DNA from: Paracoccaceae bacterium
GTDB lineage: Bacteria > Pseudomonadota > Alphaproteobacteria > Rhodobacterales > Rhodobacteraceae
NCBI GenBank assembly: GCA_024742655.1
Contig: JANSYB010000237.1
Location: 1-5,013 of the forward strand
Length of the DNA stretch: 5,013 bases
Reading direction: 5' to 3'
Of this stretch, positions 1-5,013 are shown piece after piece. Below the pieces are notes generated by a model, which made no database searches, was not told where the DNA came from, and saw only the letters and a list, made by a program, of their open reading frames with translations. The translations under genes were made by a program, and so were the position numbers. The first letter of the stretch is position 1. The number at the start of each line of letters is the position of its first letter.

Positions 1-518
1 GCCGTTCCAAAAGCGCAGGGGATGGCGGCCAGTTCGATGTCGCTCAGCGGCGAGACGGTTACGTCATAGAGATCACCCTCGGGCACCACGCAGTATTGCG
101 CGAAAGCCCCGTCATATTCCGAGCCGATGGCGACAAAGCCCACCGGATTGTCCCGGGTCGGGCGCGGCTGGTTGATCGGGCAGATCACACGCATGCCGGA
201 CGTCACCTTCGTGACATCGGGCCCAAGGGACACGACCTCGCCACACAGATCCCCGCCCTGGATCAGCGGGAAGGGCAACGCACCCGACCAGCCGCCGGCC
301 TCAACATCATCGACACGCTCTCCGGTGGCGCCGGTCACGTCCGCCGAATACCAGCCCTCGCGCGTGTTGATATCCGTATTGTTCACGCCCGCGGCCAGTA
401 CCCGCACCAACACCTCGCCGGGCCCGGGATGCGGCACGGGGATATCCTCGCGCCATTCCAGCGCGTCCGGCCCGCCATGGCGGGTGAGGTAAACGCCGCA
501 CATCGTGGCTGGGATCAT
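1..518 (-). CDS. MDR-family (quinone oxidoreductase / alcohol dehydrogenase-like) enzyme, N-terminal part
   Basis: This is the first 172 residues of a medium-chain dehydrogenase/reductase; the 3' end lies beyond the window. Such enzymes use NAD(P)H to reduce, or NAD(P) to oxidise, carbonyl, enone or alcohol substrates in the cytoplasm. The GroES-like fold is visible: HGGPDAL near residue 14, PGPGEVLVRV at 31-40, GVNNTDINTR at 44-53, QGGDLCGEV at 87-95 and GMRV at 108-111. The catalytic-zinc Cys of true alcohol dehydrogenases (normally CxxD) is replaced by NNTD, and the GHE motif by GGD, so a non-zinc, QOR-like type is indicated. Residues 59-81 form a loop inserted before the QGGD strand. The start at 518 is preferred because GGAG lies 9 bases upstream and MIPATM followed by a V-x-LTxHGG strand resembles relatives. 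An in-frame ATG at 533 lacks a well-placed ribosome site, and one at 503 is also possible. The nucleotide-binding half is not in view, so cofactor choice cannot be judged. Confidence 0.85.
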   Translation of the reverse strand, partial: MIPATMCGVYLTRHGGPDALEWREDIPVPHPGPGEVLVRVLAAGVNNTDINTREGWYSADVTGATGERVDDVEAGGWSGALPFPLIQGGDLCGEVVSLGPDVTKVTSGMRVICPINQPRPTRDNPVGFVAIGSEYDGAFAQYCVVPEGDLYDVTVSPLSDIELAAIPCAFGT

Positions 519-545
519 CTCTCGGCTCTCCATGTCACCGCGCCG

Positions 546-569
546 GGCCTCCCCCAAGGGCGGGAGGCC
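546..569 (-). promoter_or_regulatory. Perfect inverted repeat (8-bp stem, 8-base loop) between dehydrogenase and MDR gene
   Basis: On the minus strand the arms are GGCCTCCC (569-562) and GGGAGGCC (553-546), separated by eight bases, beginning 21 bases after the upstream gene's stop codon. The stem is GC-rich and should fold stably in RNA. No run of U follows, so it is not a textbook intrinsic terminator. It could be a weak terminator or attenuator, an mRNA 3'-end stabiliser, or an operator. The GGGAGG in its 3' arm is also the best purine-rich ribosome-site-like sequence upstream of the ATG at 533, but at 14 bases it is too distant and would be paired. Confidence 0.5.
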
Positions 570-590
570 GCGGATCGGGATGCGGGATAC

Positions 591-3041
591 TCAGGCCCGA
601 AGTCGTTCGTTTTCGGGATCCCAAAGCGCCTGATCGGGCTGCACAACCGCCTTTCGCCGCTCGCCATAGATCTCGACCTCCAGTTCGGTCCCCGCCTGCG
701 CCACCTCGGGTCGCAACATCGCCAGGGCCACGCTGGCATTCACGCGGTACCCCCACGCGCCCGACGTGGTCTCGCCCACGATCTCGCCGTTGTGCCAGAT
801 CGTCGACATATAGGGTGCGTCGGCCTCGCCCGCGTCGATGATGAGGGGGGCGAACGCCTTTTTGCGGCCCTGCTGTTTCTCGGCCAGCAGCGCGGCCTTG
901 CCGGTGAAATCCTGTTCCTTGTCGAACTTCACGAACCGCTCCAGCCCGGCCTCGAGCATCGAGTAGTCGGACGACAGGTCACCTTTCCATGCGCGATAGC
1001 CCTTCTCGATCCGCAAGGAATTCAGCGCATACATGCCGAAGGGCTTTGCGCCGGCCTTAATGATGGCGTCATAGATGGCGGGCATCTCGGCGTTCTCGGC
1101 ATGCACCTCCCAGCCCAGTTCCCCGGTAAAGCTGACCCGGATCAGGAAGGCAGGCCTGCCCGCGACGGTGCAGTGCTGGTGGCTCAACCAGCCTTTGCTG
1201 AGGTCCGCATCGGTGATCCCGGCGAGCAGATCGCGGCTTTGCGGCCCGGCCACCAGAAGCGCGGACCGCTCTGTCGTGGTTTCGGTCACGGTCACGCCCT
1301 CGGGCACGTTGTTGCGAATGAGTTCTCCGTCATGCCACTGCGCCGTGGCGGCGGTGATCAGAACGAAATCATCCTCGTCCAGCCGGATGCAGGAAAACTC
1401 CGTCACGATCCGGCCGCGCTTGTCGGCCACGTAGACAAGGTTCATCCGTCCCACCTTGGGCAGGCCGCCGGTCACGAAACCGCGCAGCCACTCGTCGGCG
1501 CCCGCGCCCTGCACCCGAAAGCGCGAAAATCCGGGCAGGTCCAGCACGCCACAGGCATCGCGCACCGCCTCGCATTCTTCCTTGATGCGCTGCTCCCACG
1601 GGCCCTTGCGGTTCCAGGTGTGGGTCGCCTCCTCGGACGTGTCGTCGTCGGGTTGGGCGAACCAGTTGGCTCGCTCCCAGCCGTTGTAGACGCCCATCAC
1701 GCCGCCCAGATCCAGAACCTTTCCGTGGTTCGGCGACAGTTTCTTGTCGCGTCCCGCGGGCCATTCATGCCAGGGGAAATGCATGGCGTATTCGTTGCCG
1801 TAAACCTCCATCCCCTTGGCCACGCAATAGTCGTGATCGGTGTAATCGGTGTAGCGGCGCGGATCGACGGCCCACATGTCCCACTCGGTCGCGCCGTCGA
1901 CGATCCATTCGGCCAGAACCTTGCCGGCACCACCACCCTGCGCGATCCCGAAGGTAAAGACACAAGCCTCGAACGCGTTCTTCACACCGGGCATCGGCCC
2001 AAGCAAAGGCAAGCCATCGGGCGCATAGGGGATCGGGCCGTTGATGATCCGGCTGATCCCGGCCGAGGCGGCCAGCGGGACGCGCTCCATGGAATCGGCG
2101 ACGATATCCTCGATCCGCTCCAGATCGTCCGACCACAGCTGAAAACTGAAATCGTCGGGCATCGGATCGCTGGGATCCACCCAATGGGCGCGGCAATTGG
2201 GCTCGTAGGGGCCGATGTTGAACCCGTGCTTTTCCTGCCGGAAATAATAGGACACATCCACGTCGCGCAGCAGCGGCAGCTTCTTGCCGGTTTGCTTGCT
2301 GTAGGCTTCGATCTCGGGGATTTCGTCGGTCAGCACGTATTGATGGCTCATCACCATCATCGGCACCGTGCGCCCGCCATACGGCTTGAACCATTCGCCC
2401 ACCTGCTGTGCGTAATAGCCCGCGGAATTGACCACGTAGTCACAGGCGATGTCGCCCTTTTCTGTATGGACAATCCAGCCGTCACCATCCTGTGTCACAC
2501 CGGTGGCCGGGCAAAAGCGGATGATCTGCGCGCCCATGTCGCGTGCGCCCTTGGCCAGGGCCTGCGTGACCTGTGCCGGGTCGATGTCGCCGTCATTGGG
2601 ATCGTACAATGCGCCCACGATGTCGTGGGTCTCGATGAACGGATAGCGCGCCTTGATCTCATCGAGATCGAGAATTTCGAGATCCATCCCCTGATGTTTG
2701 CCCATCCCCTTTGCGCGTTCGAATTCCTGCATCCGCTCCTTGGAATGCGCCAGCCGGATCGACCCGGTCTGATGATAGTTCATCGGGTAATCGACCTCAT
2801 CGCCCAGCCGGGCATAAAGCTCGGTCGAGTAGCGCTGCATGTTCATGATCGCCCAGGAGGTCGAGAAGGTCGGTACGTTGCCCGCCGCGTGCCAGGTGGA
2901 CCCGGCGGTCAGTTCGTTTTTTTCCAGAAGAACGCAGTCGCTCCAGCCCTTCTTGGCCAGGTGATAGAGGCAAGAGGCCCCGACAACCCCGCCCCCGATG
3001 ACAACAACCTTCGCTTTGCCTGGTAGATCGGCCATGTTCAT
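591..3041 (-). CDS. FAD-dependent dimethylglycine/sarcosine dehydrogenase-like protein with GcvT domain
   Basis: This is a cytoplasmic flavoenzyme of the dimethylglycine dehydrogenase (DMGDH)/sarcosine dehydrogenase family. Family members oxidatively demethylate N-methylated glycines and hand the C1 unit to tetrahydrofolate as 5,10-methylene-THF, or release formaldehyde without folate. The N-terminal DAO domain (about 10-385) has the dinucleotide motif GGGVVG at 16-21, the ribose-binding acid E40, and WHAAG at 50-54, whose H51 aligns with the covalent-FAD histidine of DMGDH. It also has NSAGYYAQQVG at 205-215 and a second FAD-contact region at 363-380. A central linker domain (about 386-435) leads to the GcvT folate domain (about 440-700), with SFTGELGWEV at 637-646 and a conserved LNSLRIEKG block from 673. 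A GcvT C-terminal barrel (about 725-805) ends the protein. The 816-residue length matches bacterial dimethylglycine oxidases (about 830). Residues 55-66 differ from DMGDH and sarcosine dehydrogenase as recalled, so the exact substrate is open. The start could be the ATG at 3035, which is better spaced from GGGGAG. Confidence 0.93.
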   Translation of the reverse strand: MNMADLPGKAKVVVIGGGVVGASCLYHLAKKGWSDCVLLEKNELTAGSTWHAAGNVPTFSTSWAIMNMQRYSTELYARLGDEVDYPMNYHQTGSIRLAHSKERMQEFERAKGMGKHQGMDLEILDLDEIKARYPFIETHDIVGALYDPNDGDIDPAQVTQALAKGARDMGAQIIRFCPATGVTQDGDGWIVHTEKGDIACDYVVNSAGYYAQQVGEWFKPYGGRTVPMMVMSHQYVLTDEIPEIEAYSKQTGKKLPLLRDVDVSYYFRQEKHGFNIGPYEPNCRAHWVDPSDPMPDDFSFQLWSDDLERIEDIVADSMERVPLAASAGISRIINGPIPYAPDGLPLLGPMPGVKNAFEACVFTFGIAQGGGAGKVLAEWIVDGATEWDMWAVDPRRYTDYTDHDYCVAKGMEVYGNEYAMHFPWHEWPAGRDKKLSPNHGKVLDLGGVMGVYNGWERANWFAQPDDDTSEEATHTWNRKGPWEQRIKEECEAVRDACGVLDLPGFSRFRVQGAGADEWLRGFVTGGLPKVGRMNLVYVADKRGRIVTEFSCIRLDEDDFVLITAATAQWHDGELIRNNVPEGVTVTETTTERSALLVAGPQSRDLLAGITDADLSKGWLSHQHCTVAGRPAFLIRVSFTGELGWEVHAENAEMPAIYDAIIKAGAKPFGMYALNSLRIEKGYRAWKGDLSSDYSMLEAGLERFVKFDKEQDFTGKAALLAEKQQGRKKAFAPLIIDAGEADAPYMSTIWHNGEIVGETTSGAWGYRVNASVALAMLRPEVAQAGTELEVEIYGERRKAVVQPDQALWDPENERLRA

Positions 3042-3044
3042 TTT

Positions 3045-3050
3045 CTCCCC
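3045..3050 (-). promoter_or_regulatory. Ribosome binding site of the dehydrogenase gene
   Basis: GGGGAG on the minus strand lies 3 bases from the ATG at 3041 and 9 bases from the in-frame ATG at 3035. Usual spacing favours the inner ATG, which gives an 814-residue protein beginning MADLPGKAK. The two starts differ by only two residues, so function is unaffected. Confidence 0.65.
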
Positions 3051-3101
3051 TGTTCAGCCCCGCGCGGAGGCAGTTTGTTTCAATTCCGGTTCAAGCGGAT
3101 C

Positions 3102-3116
3102 GCCAGTGCAACTGGC
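3102..3116. promoter_or_regulatory. 15-bp palindrome in the gap upstream of the dehydrogenase gene
   Basis: GCCAGT and ACTGGC form a perfect 6-bp inverted repeat around a 3-base centre (GCA on the plus strand). It sits about 60 bases upstream of the dehydrogenase start, in the only gap of about 100 bases in the upstream operon block. The rest of the gap (3042-3141) holds no open reading frame I can support. The odd-length, symmetric shape suits a dimeric repressor operator. It could also form a small RNA hairpin, but there is no U-run for a terminator. No convincing sigma-70 promoter is visible beside it. Confidence 0.35.
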
Positions 3117-3141
3117 TCGACCCGTGTCAGGTCTGCGGGCA

Positions 3142-3522
3142 TCAGCCCTGTTCCCTTTGCGGCGGGCCATCGGAAATCTCATAGAAATCCCCCTTGAACT
3201 GCGTGAAAATATGCCCGGCCATCTCGCCGCCGGACGGCGCATCGATCAGCCCGGCCTCCAGGCTCATCCAGCCGTCGGCGCCTTGGAACCAAAGCTTGGT
3301 TCCGCATAGTCCACAAAAGGCACGTTCCGCCCCGCTGTCGTGCCGGTACCGCGTGACGTGATCCTGCCGCACCCATCTCACCGGTGCGCCATCGACATCC
3401 ACGCTGGCGGCATGGAAGCCCGAATATCTGCGGCACTGGCCACAATGACATGCGGTCACCGGGCCGGCCTCCCGATCCAGTTCAAAGGCGTTCGCGCCAC
3501 AGAGACAGGAGCCGGTGATCAT
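3142..3522 (-). CDS. GFA-family zinc-binding protein (third of the tandem)
   Basis: This is a 126-residue member of the GFA family, named after the glutathione-dependent formaldehyde-activating enzyme (Gfa) of Paracoccus. All seven zinc-ligand cysteines are in place. C6 and C8 (CLC) pair with C70 and C73 (CGLC) for the structural zinc, and C25, C27 and C30 (CHCGQC) form the second, catalytic-type zinc site, with the same spacing as in Gfa. The family's C-terminal KGDFYEISDG is at 110-119. The protein is shorter than Gfa itself (about 190 residues), as most GFA-domain proteins are, and formaldehyde activity is not shown for most of these. Its ATG overlaps the TGA of the upstream paralogue by four bases. 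No good ribosome site precedes it (AGGA abuts the ATG, and GGGG is 10 bases away), so translational coupling is likely. It is the most divergent of the three: RAFCGLCGTKLWF replaces the RGFC-x-x-CGS pattern, and the WY-x-x-SD segment is absent. Confidence 0.92.
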   Translation of the reverse strand: MITGSCLCGANAFELDREAGPVTACHCGQCRRYSGFHAASVDVDGAPVRWVRQDHVTRYRHDSGAERAFCGLCGTKLWFQGADGWMSLEAGLIDAPSGGEMAGHIFTQFKGDFYEISDGPPQREQG

Positions 3523-3887
3523 TCCTGCGGCACCCCGTCGGTAATGTCGTAATAGTCGCCCTTGTCGGCGGTGAAGATATGCTTCTCCAGGCGCAGACCG
3601 GTCGGCTCGTCCAGCGACCCAAGCGAGAAACTGATCGTGTCCTCATCATGCGCCGCCCAGAACAGGAACGATCCGCAGCGCGGGCAAAATCCCCGTTTCG
3701 CCATGTCACTGGCCGCGTACCAGGCCACCGGGCCAGCGATCTTGACGGTGTCCTTTGGCGCAAAGGCCGAGGCCCAGACATGGCCGGACTGCTTGCGGCA
3801 CTGGCCGCAATGGCACGCGCTGGCCCCGCTTGGCTGAGCCGCCACCGCGTAGGTGATATCGCCGCAAAGGCAACGCCCGGTTTTCAT
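3519..3887 (-). CDS. GFA-family zinc-binding protein (second of the tandem)
   Basis: This 122-residue GFA-domain protein carries the complete set of seven cysteines: C6 and C8 (CLC), C25, C27 and C30 (CHCGQC), and C68 and C71 (CPRC). These are expected to hold one structural and one catalytic-type zinc. WYAASDMAKRGFC (56-68) and KGDYYDITDG (109-118) are typical of the family. Over the last 57 residues about 30 positions match the upstream paralogue, so the two look like relatives by duplication. The ATG overlaps the upstream TGA by four bases (ATGA) and is preceded by GAGGGGGA 6 bases away, a strong ribosome site, so initiation can be independent as well as coupled. No signal peptide or membrane segment is seen, so it is cytoplasmic. 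The family assignment is firm. A role in formaldehyde or glutathione chemistry is inferred from the family name and neighbours. Confidence 0.92.
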   Translation of the reverse strand: MKTGRCLCGDITYAVAAQPSGASACHCGQCRKQSGHVWASAFAPKDTVKIAGPVAWYAASDMAKRGFCPRCGSFLFWAAHDEDTISFSLGSLDEPTGLRLEKHIFTADKGDYYDITDGVPQE

Positions 3888-4273
3888 ATCTCGTCCCCCT
3901 CGACCTGCCGCAGACCGTCTGTGATCTCATAGTAATCGCCCTTCTGCGACGTCCACATATGCGCCCCCATTCTCAGGCCCGTCGGCGCGTCCAGAGTGCC
4001 GGCCAAAACATGGATAAGCGGGCTGGCATCGCGGCTCCAGAACATCGTCGAGCCACAGAATTTGCAGAACCCACGCGAGGCGAAATCGCTGGTCTTGTAC
4101 CATGCCAGACCCTCGTCGCGCGTCAGCGTCAGGGCATCTTCGCGGGTTTCGGAGGCGGCGAAATGGTGGCCCGATTGCTGTCGGCATTCCTTGCAATGGC
4201 AGGCGACGGGCGGTTTCATCTCGCCCTCGACCGCGTAGGCGACCGCCCCGCACAGGCATGACCCGGTCCGCAT
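3884..4273 (-). CDS. GFA-family zinc-binding protein (first of the tandem)
   Basis: This is a 129-residue GFA-domain protein with all seven zinc-ligand cysteines: C6 and C8 (CLC), C25, C27 and C30 (CHCKEC), and C70 and C73 (CKFC). WYKTSDFASRGFC is at 58-70 and KGDYYEITDG at 111-120. The reading frame stays open upstream to an ATG at 4402. The start at 4273 is chosen because MRTGSCLCG matches the two downstream paralogues, and because GGGGAGGG lies 6 bases before it. The upstream extension lies wholly inside the exporter gene and is basic and unlike the family. One base separates this start from the exporter's TAG stop, and its own TGA overlaps the next GFA start, so it joins exporter and GFA genes into one transcript. 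The likely function is binding or transforming a small thiol-linked or aldehyde substrate; the actual substrate is unknown. Confidence 0.92.
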   Translation of the reverse strand: MRTGSCLCGAVAYAVEGEMKPPVACHCKECRQQSGHHFAASETREDALTLTRDEGLAWYKTSDFASRGFCKFCGSTMFWSRDASPLIHVLAGTLDAPTGLRMGAHMWTSQKGDYYEITDGLRQVEGDEI

Positions 4274-4274
4274 G

Positions 4275-4895
4275 CTAGGCCCTCCCCGGTGTGGCGGCGC
4301 TGCCGAGCGCCAAGCCGTAGAGGATGAAACAGGTAGCCAAAGCCCGACGTAGCCAGATATTGAACAGCGCCCCCAGAGCCACACGGCCCAGCCCCGCACC
4401 AAGTGCCGTGAACACGGTATAACTGATCGCGGTGATGGTCAGCGCAGTGGGAAAGATCACCCACATCTGATCCCAGATCGGAACGTCCGGCTGCACGAAG
4501 GCGCTGAACGCGGCAAGGTAGCCCGCGACGCTTTTGGGGTTGATCGTAGCCACGAGGAAGGCCCGGCCATAAATTGAACCGGCCGGTCGCGCATCGACCG
4601 TCACGGGCCGACTGGCCAACAACCACCCGCGAATACCCAGCCCGACAAGGACCGCGGCGCCCGCAAGCTTGGCAATGCCGAACGCCGTGGGGGAGGCCGC
4701 GATCAGCGCTGTTATCCCGGCCGCGGAGAGTGTCAGGAACAGTGTCGCCTGTGTCAGGATCGCCGCCACGCCCCACAGGCCCCGACGAAAGCCGACCGTC
4801 ATGCCATTGGTAATGCAGTTCACATGGTTGGGGCCCGGCGTGGTAACGAAAACCACCCAGAAAAGCGCGAAGATCGTCCAGCCCTCCCACGTCAT
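4275..4895 (-). CDS. LysE/RhtB-family amino acid exporter
   Basis: This is a 206-residue inner-membrane protein of the LysE/RhtB superfamily, which exports amino acids or related metabolites using the proton-motive force. The diagnostic TPGPN is at 19-23, followed by NGMTVGFRRGLWG (30-42), the usual loop into the second helix. NPKSVAGYLAAF at 119-130 is the second family signature. About six hydrophobic segments can be drawn: roughly 5-19, 41-66, 70-94, 112-134, 144-168 and 184-200. The length is normal for the family (about 200-210). The start at 4895 has GAGGGG 6 bases upstream; that site overlaps the stop codon of the preceding regulator gene, indicating co-transcription. The last codons contain the ribosome site of the first GFA gene. 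The cargo cannot be read from the sequence. The setting suggests an amino acid or methylated amine connected with the downstream dehydrogenase, but this is inference. Confidence 0.92.
   Translation of the reverse strand: MTWEGWTIFALFWVVFVTTPGPNHVNCITNGMTVGFRRGLWGVAAILTQATLFLTLSAAGITALIAASPTAFGIAKLAGAAVLVGLGIRGWLLASRPVTVDARPAGSIYGRAFLVATINPKSVAGYLAAFSAFVQPDVPIWDQMWVIFPTALTITAISYTVFTALGAGLGRVALGALFNIWLRRALATCFILYGLALGSAATPGRA
4280..4287 (-). promoter_or_regulatory. Strong ribosome binding site of the first GFA gene
   Basis: GGGGAGGG on the minus strand lies 6 bases before the ATG at 4273, inside the 3' end of the exporter gene. It decides the start of the GFA gene against the longer reading frame from 4402. 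Confidence 0.75.
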
Positions 4896-4905
4896 GGCAC
4901 GCCCC

Positions 4906-5013
4906 TCAATAGACCGGCGGGGCGATCACCCAGATCGCCACGACAGGGTCATCATAAGGGTTGGCCCAGGCATAGGGTTCGCCACGAAACCGGAAACTGT
5001 CGCCCGGCCCGAC
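4906..5013 (-). CDS. C-terminal end of a probable HTH/cupin transcriptional regulator (partial)
   Basis: Only the last 35 codons and the TGA are in the window; the 5' part lies beyond the right edge. The peptide starts VGPGDSFRFRGEPYAWANP and ends VVAIWVIAPPVY. This is the pattern of the final cupin strands in XRE-family regulators: PGDS-x-x-F, then a position where His often precedes -x-W-x-NP, then A-x-WV-x-x-PP. In those proteins an N-terminal helix-turn-helix binds DNA and the C-terminal cupin senses a small ligand. The usual cupin His appears to be Tyr here (EPYAWANP). The HTH itself is not visible, so a stand-alone cupin enzyme cannot be excluded. The gene lies 10 bases upstream of the exporter and in the same direction, so it probably controls its own operon. 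Confidence 0.65.
   Translation of the reverse strand, partial: VGPGDSFRFRGEPYAWANPYDDPVVAIWVIAPPVY

Noticed and set aside
1765..2394. A 209-codon minus-strand frame inside the dehydrogenase gene.
   Set aside because: It is an out-of-frame shadow, Arg-rich and without domain features, within a continuous coding frame of a conserved protein.
96..3026. A 976-codon open frame on the plus strand, antisense to the dehydrogenase and extending opposite the MDR gene.
   Set aside because: The minus strand encodes a clear full-length family protein with many motifs. The antisense translation is His/Arg/Gly/Pro-rich without recognisable domains, and long antisense frames are common in GC-rich genes. 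It also runs across an intergenic gap and a second gene without any link to them.
3080..3095. A short direct repeat TTCAA...TTCAA in the gap before the dehydrogenase.
   Set aside because: Five bases repeated once is expected by chance, and no further copy is seen nearby.
3083..3111. A TTGCAC hexamer (3106-3111, minus strand) with CGGAAT 17 bases on as a possible sigma-70 promoter for the dehydrogenase.
   Set aside because: The -10 match is poor (only the final AAT) and the -35 overlaps the palindrome by chance as easily as by design, so it is not enough to call a promoter.
4274..4402. A 43-codon N-terminal extension of the first GFA frame, starting at the ATG at 4402.
   Set aside because: It lies wholly within the exporter gene, has no family resemblance, and the ATG at 4273 has a strong ribosome site and matches the N-termini of the two paralogues.

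Overview
The window is a GC-rich stretch that reads as alphaproteobacterial, most likely from the Rhodobacteraceae (Roseobacter group). The reasons are codon use, the run of short same-strand genes, and a dimethylglycine-dehydrogenase-type FAD/GcvT fusion, a kind of gene those bacteria often carry in several copies. The lineage is an inference; there is no rRNA or other marker gene here.

All seven supported genes lie on the minus strand, so transcription runs from high to low coordinates. In that order they are: the last 35 codons of a probable HTH/cupin transcriptional regulator (4906-5013, cut by the window edge); a LysE/RhtB-type membrane exporter (4275-4895); three consecutive small zinc-binding GFA-family proteins (3884-4273, 3519-3887, 3142-3522); an 816-residue FAD-dependent dimethylglycine/sarcosine dehydrogenase-like enzyme with a C-terminal GcvT folate domain (591-3041); and the N-terminal 172 residues of a non-zinc MDR-type oxidoreductase (1-518, cut by the window edge).

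The upstream block is very tightly packed. There are 10 bases between regulator and exporter, one base between exporter and first GFA gene, and two successive four-base ATGA stop/start overlaps between the GFA genes. A 100-base gap containing a 15-bp palindrome then precedes the dehydrogenase. A 57-base gap (72 bases to the preferred start) containing a perfect 8-bp-stem hairpin precedes the MDR gene. No tRNA, rRNA, insertion sequence or CRISPR array is visible.

A reasonable reading is a regulated catabolic or detoxification operon. The dehydrogenase would oxidatively demethylate an N-methylated amine, passing the one-carbon unit to tetrahydrofolate or releasing it as formaldehyde. The GFA proteins could act on formaldehyde/glutathione adducts or a related thiol-bound intermediate, and the exporter could relieve accumulation of an amino acid or amine. 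The three-copy GFA cassette beside a formaldehyde-generating enzyme family is the most notable feature. The functional link is inferred from context, and the substrate of every enzyme here is unproven.
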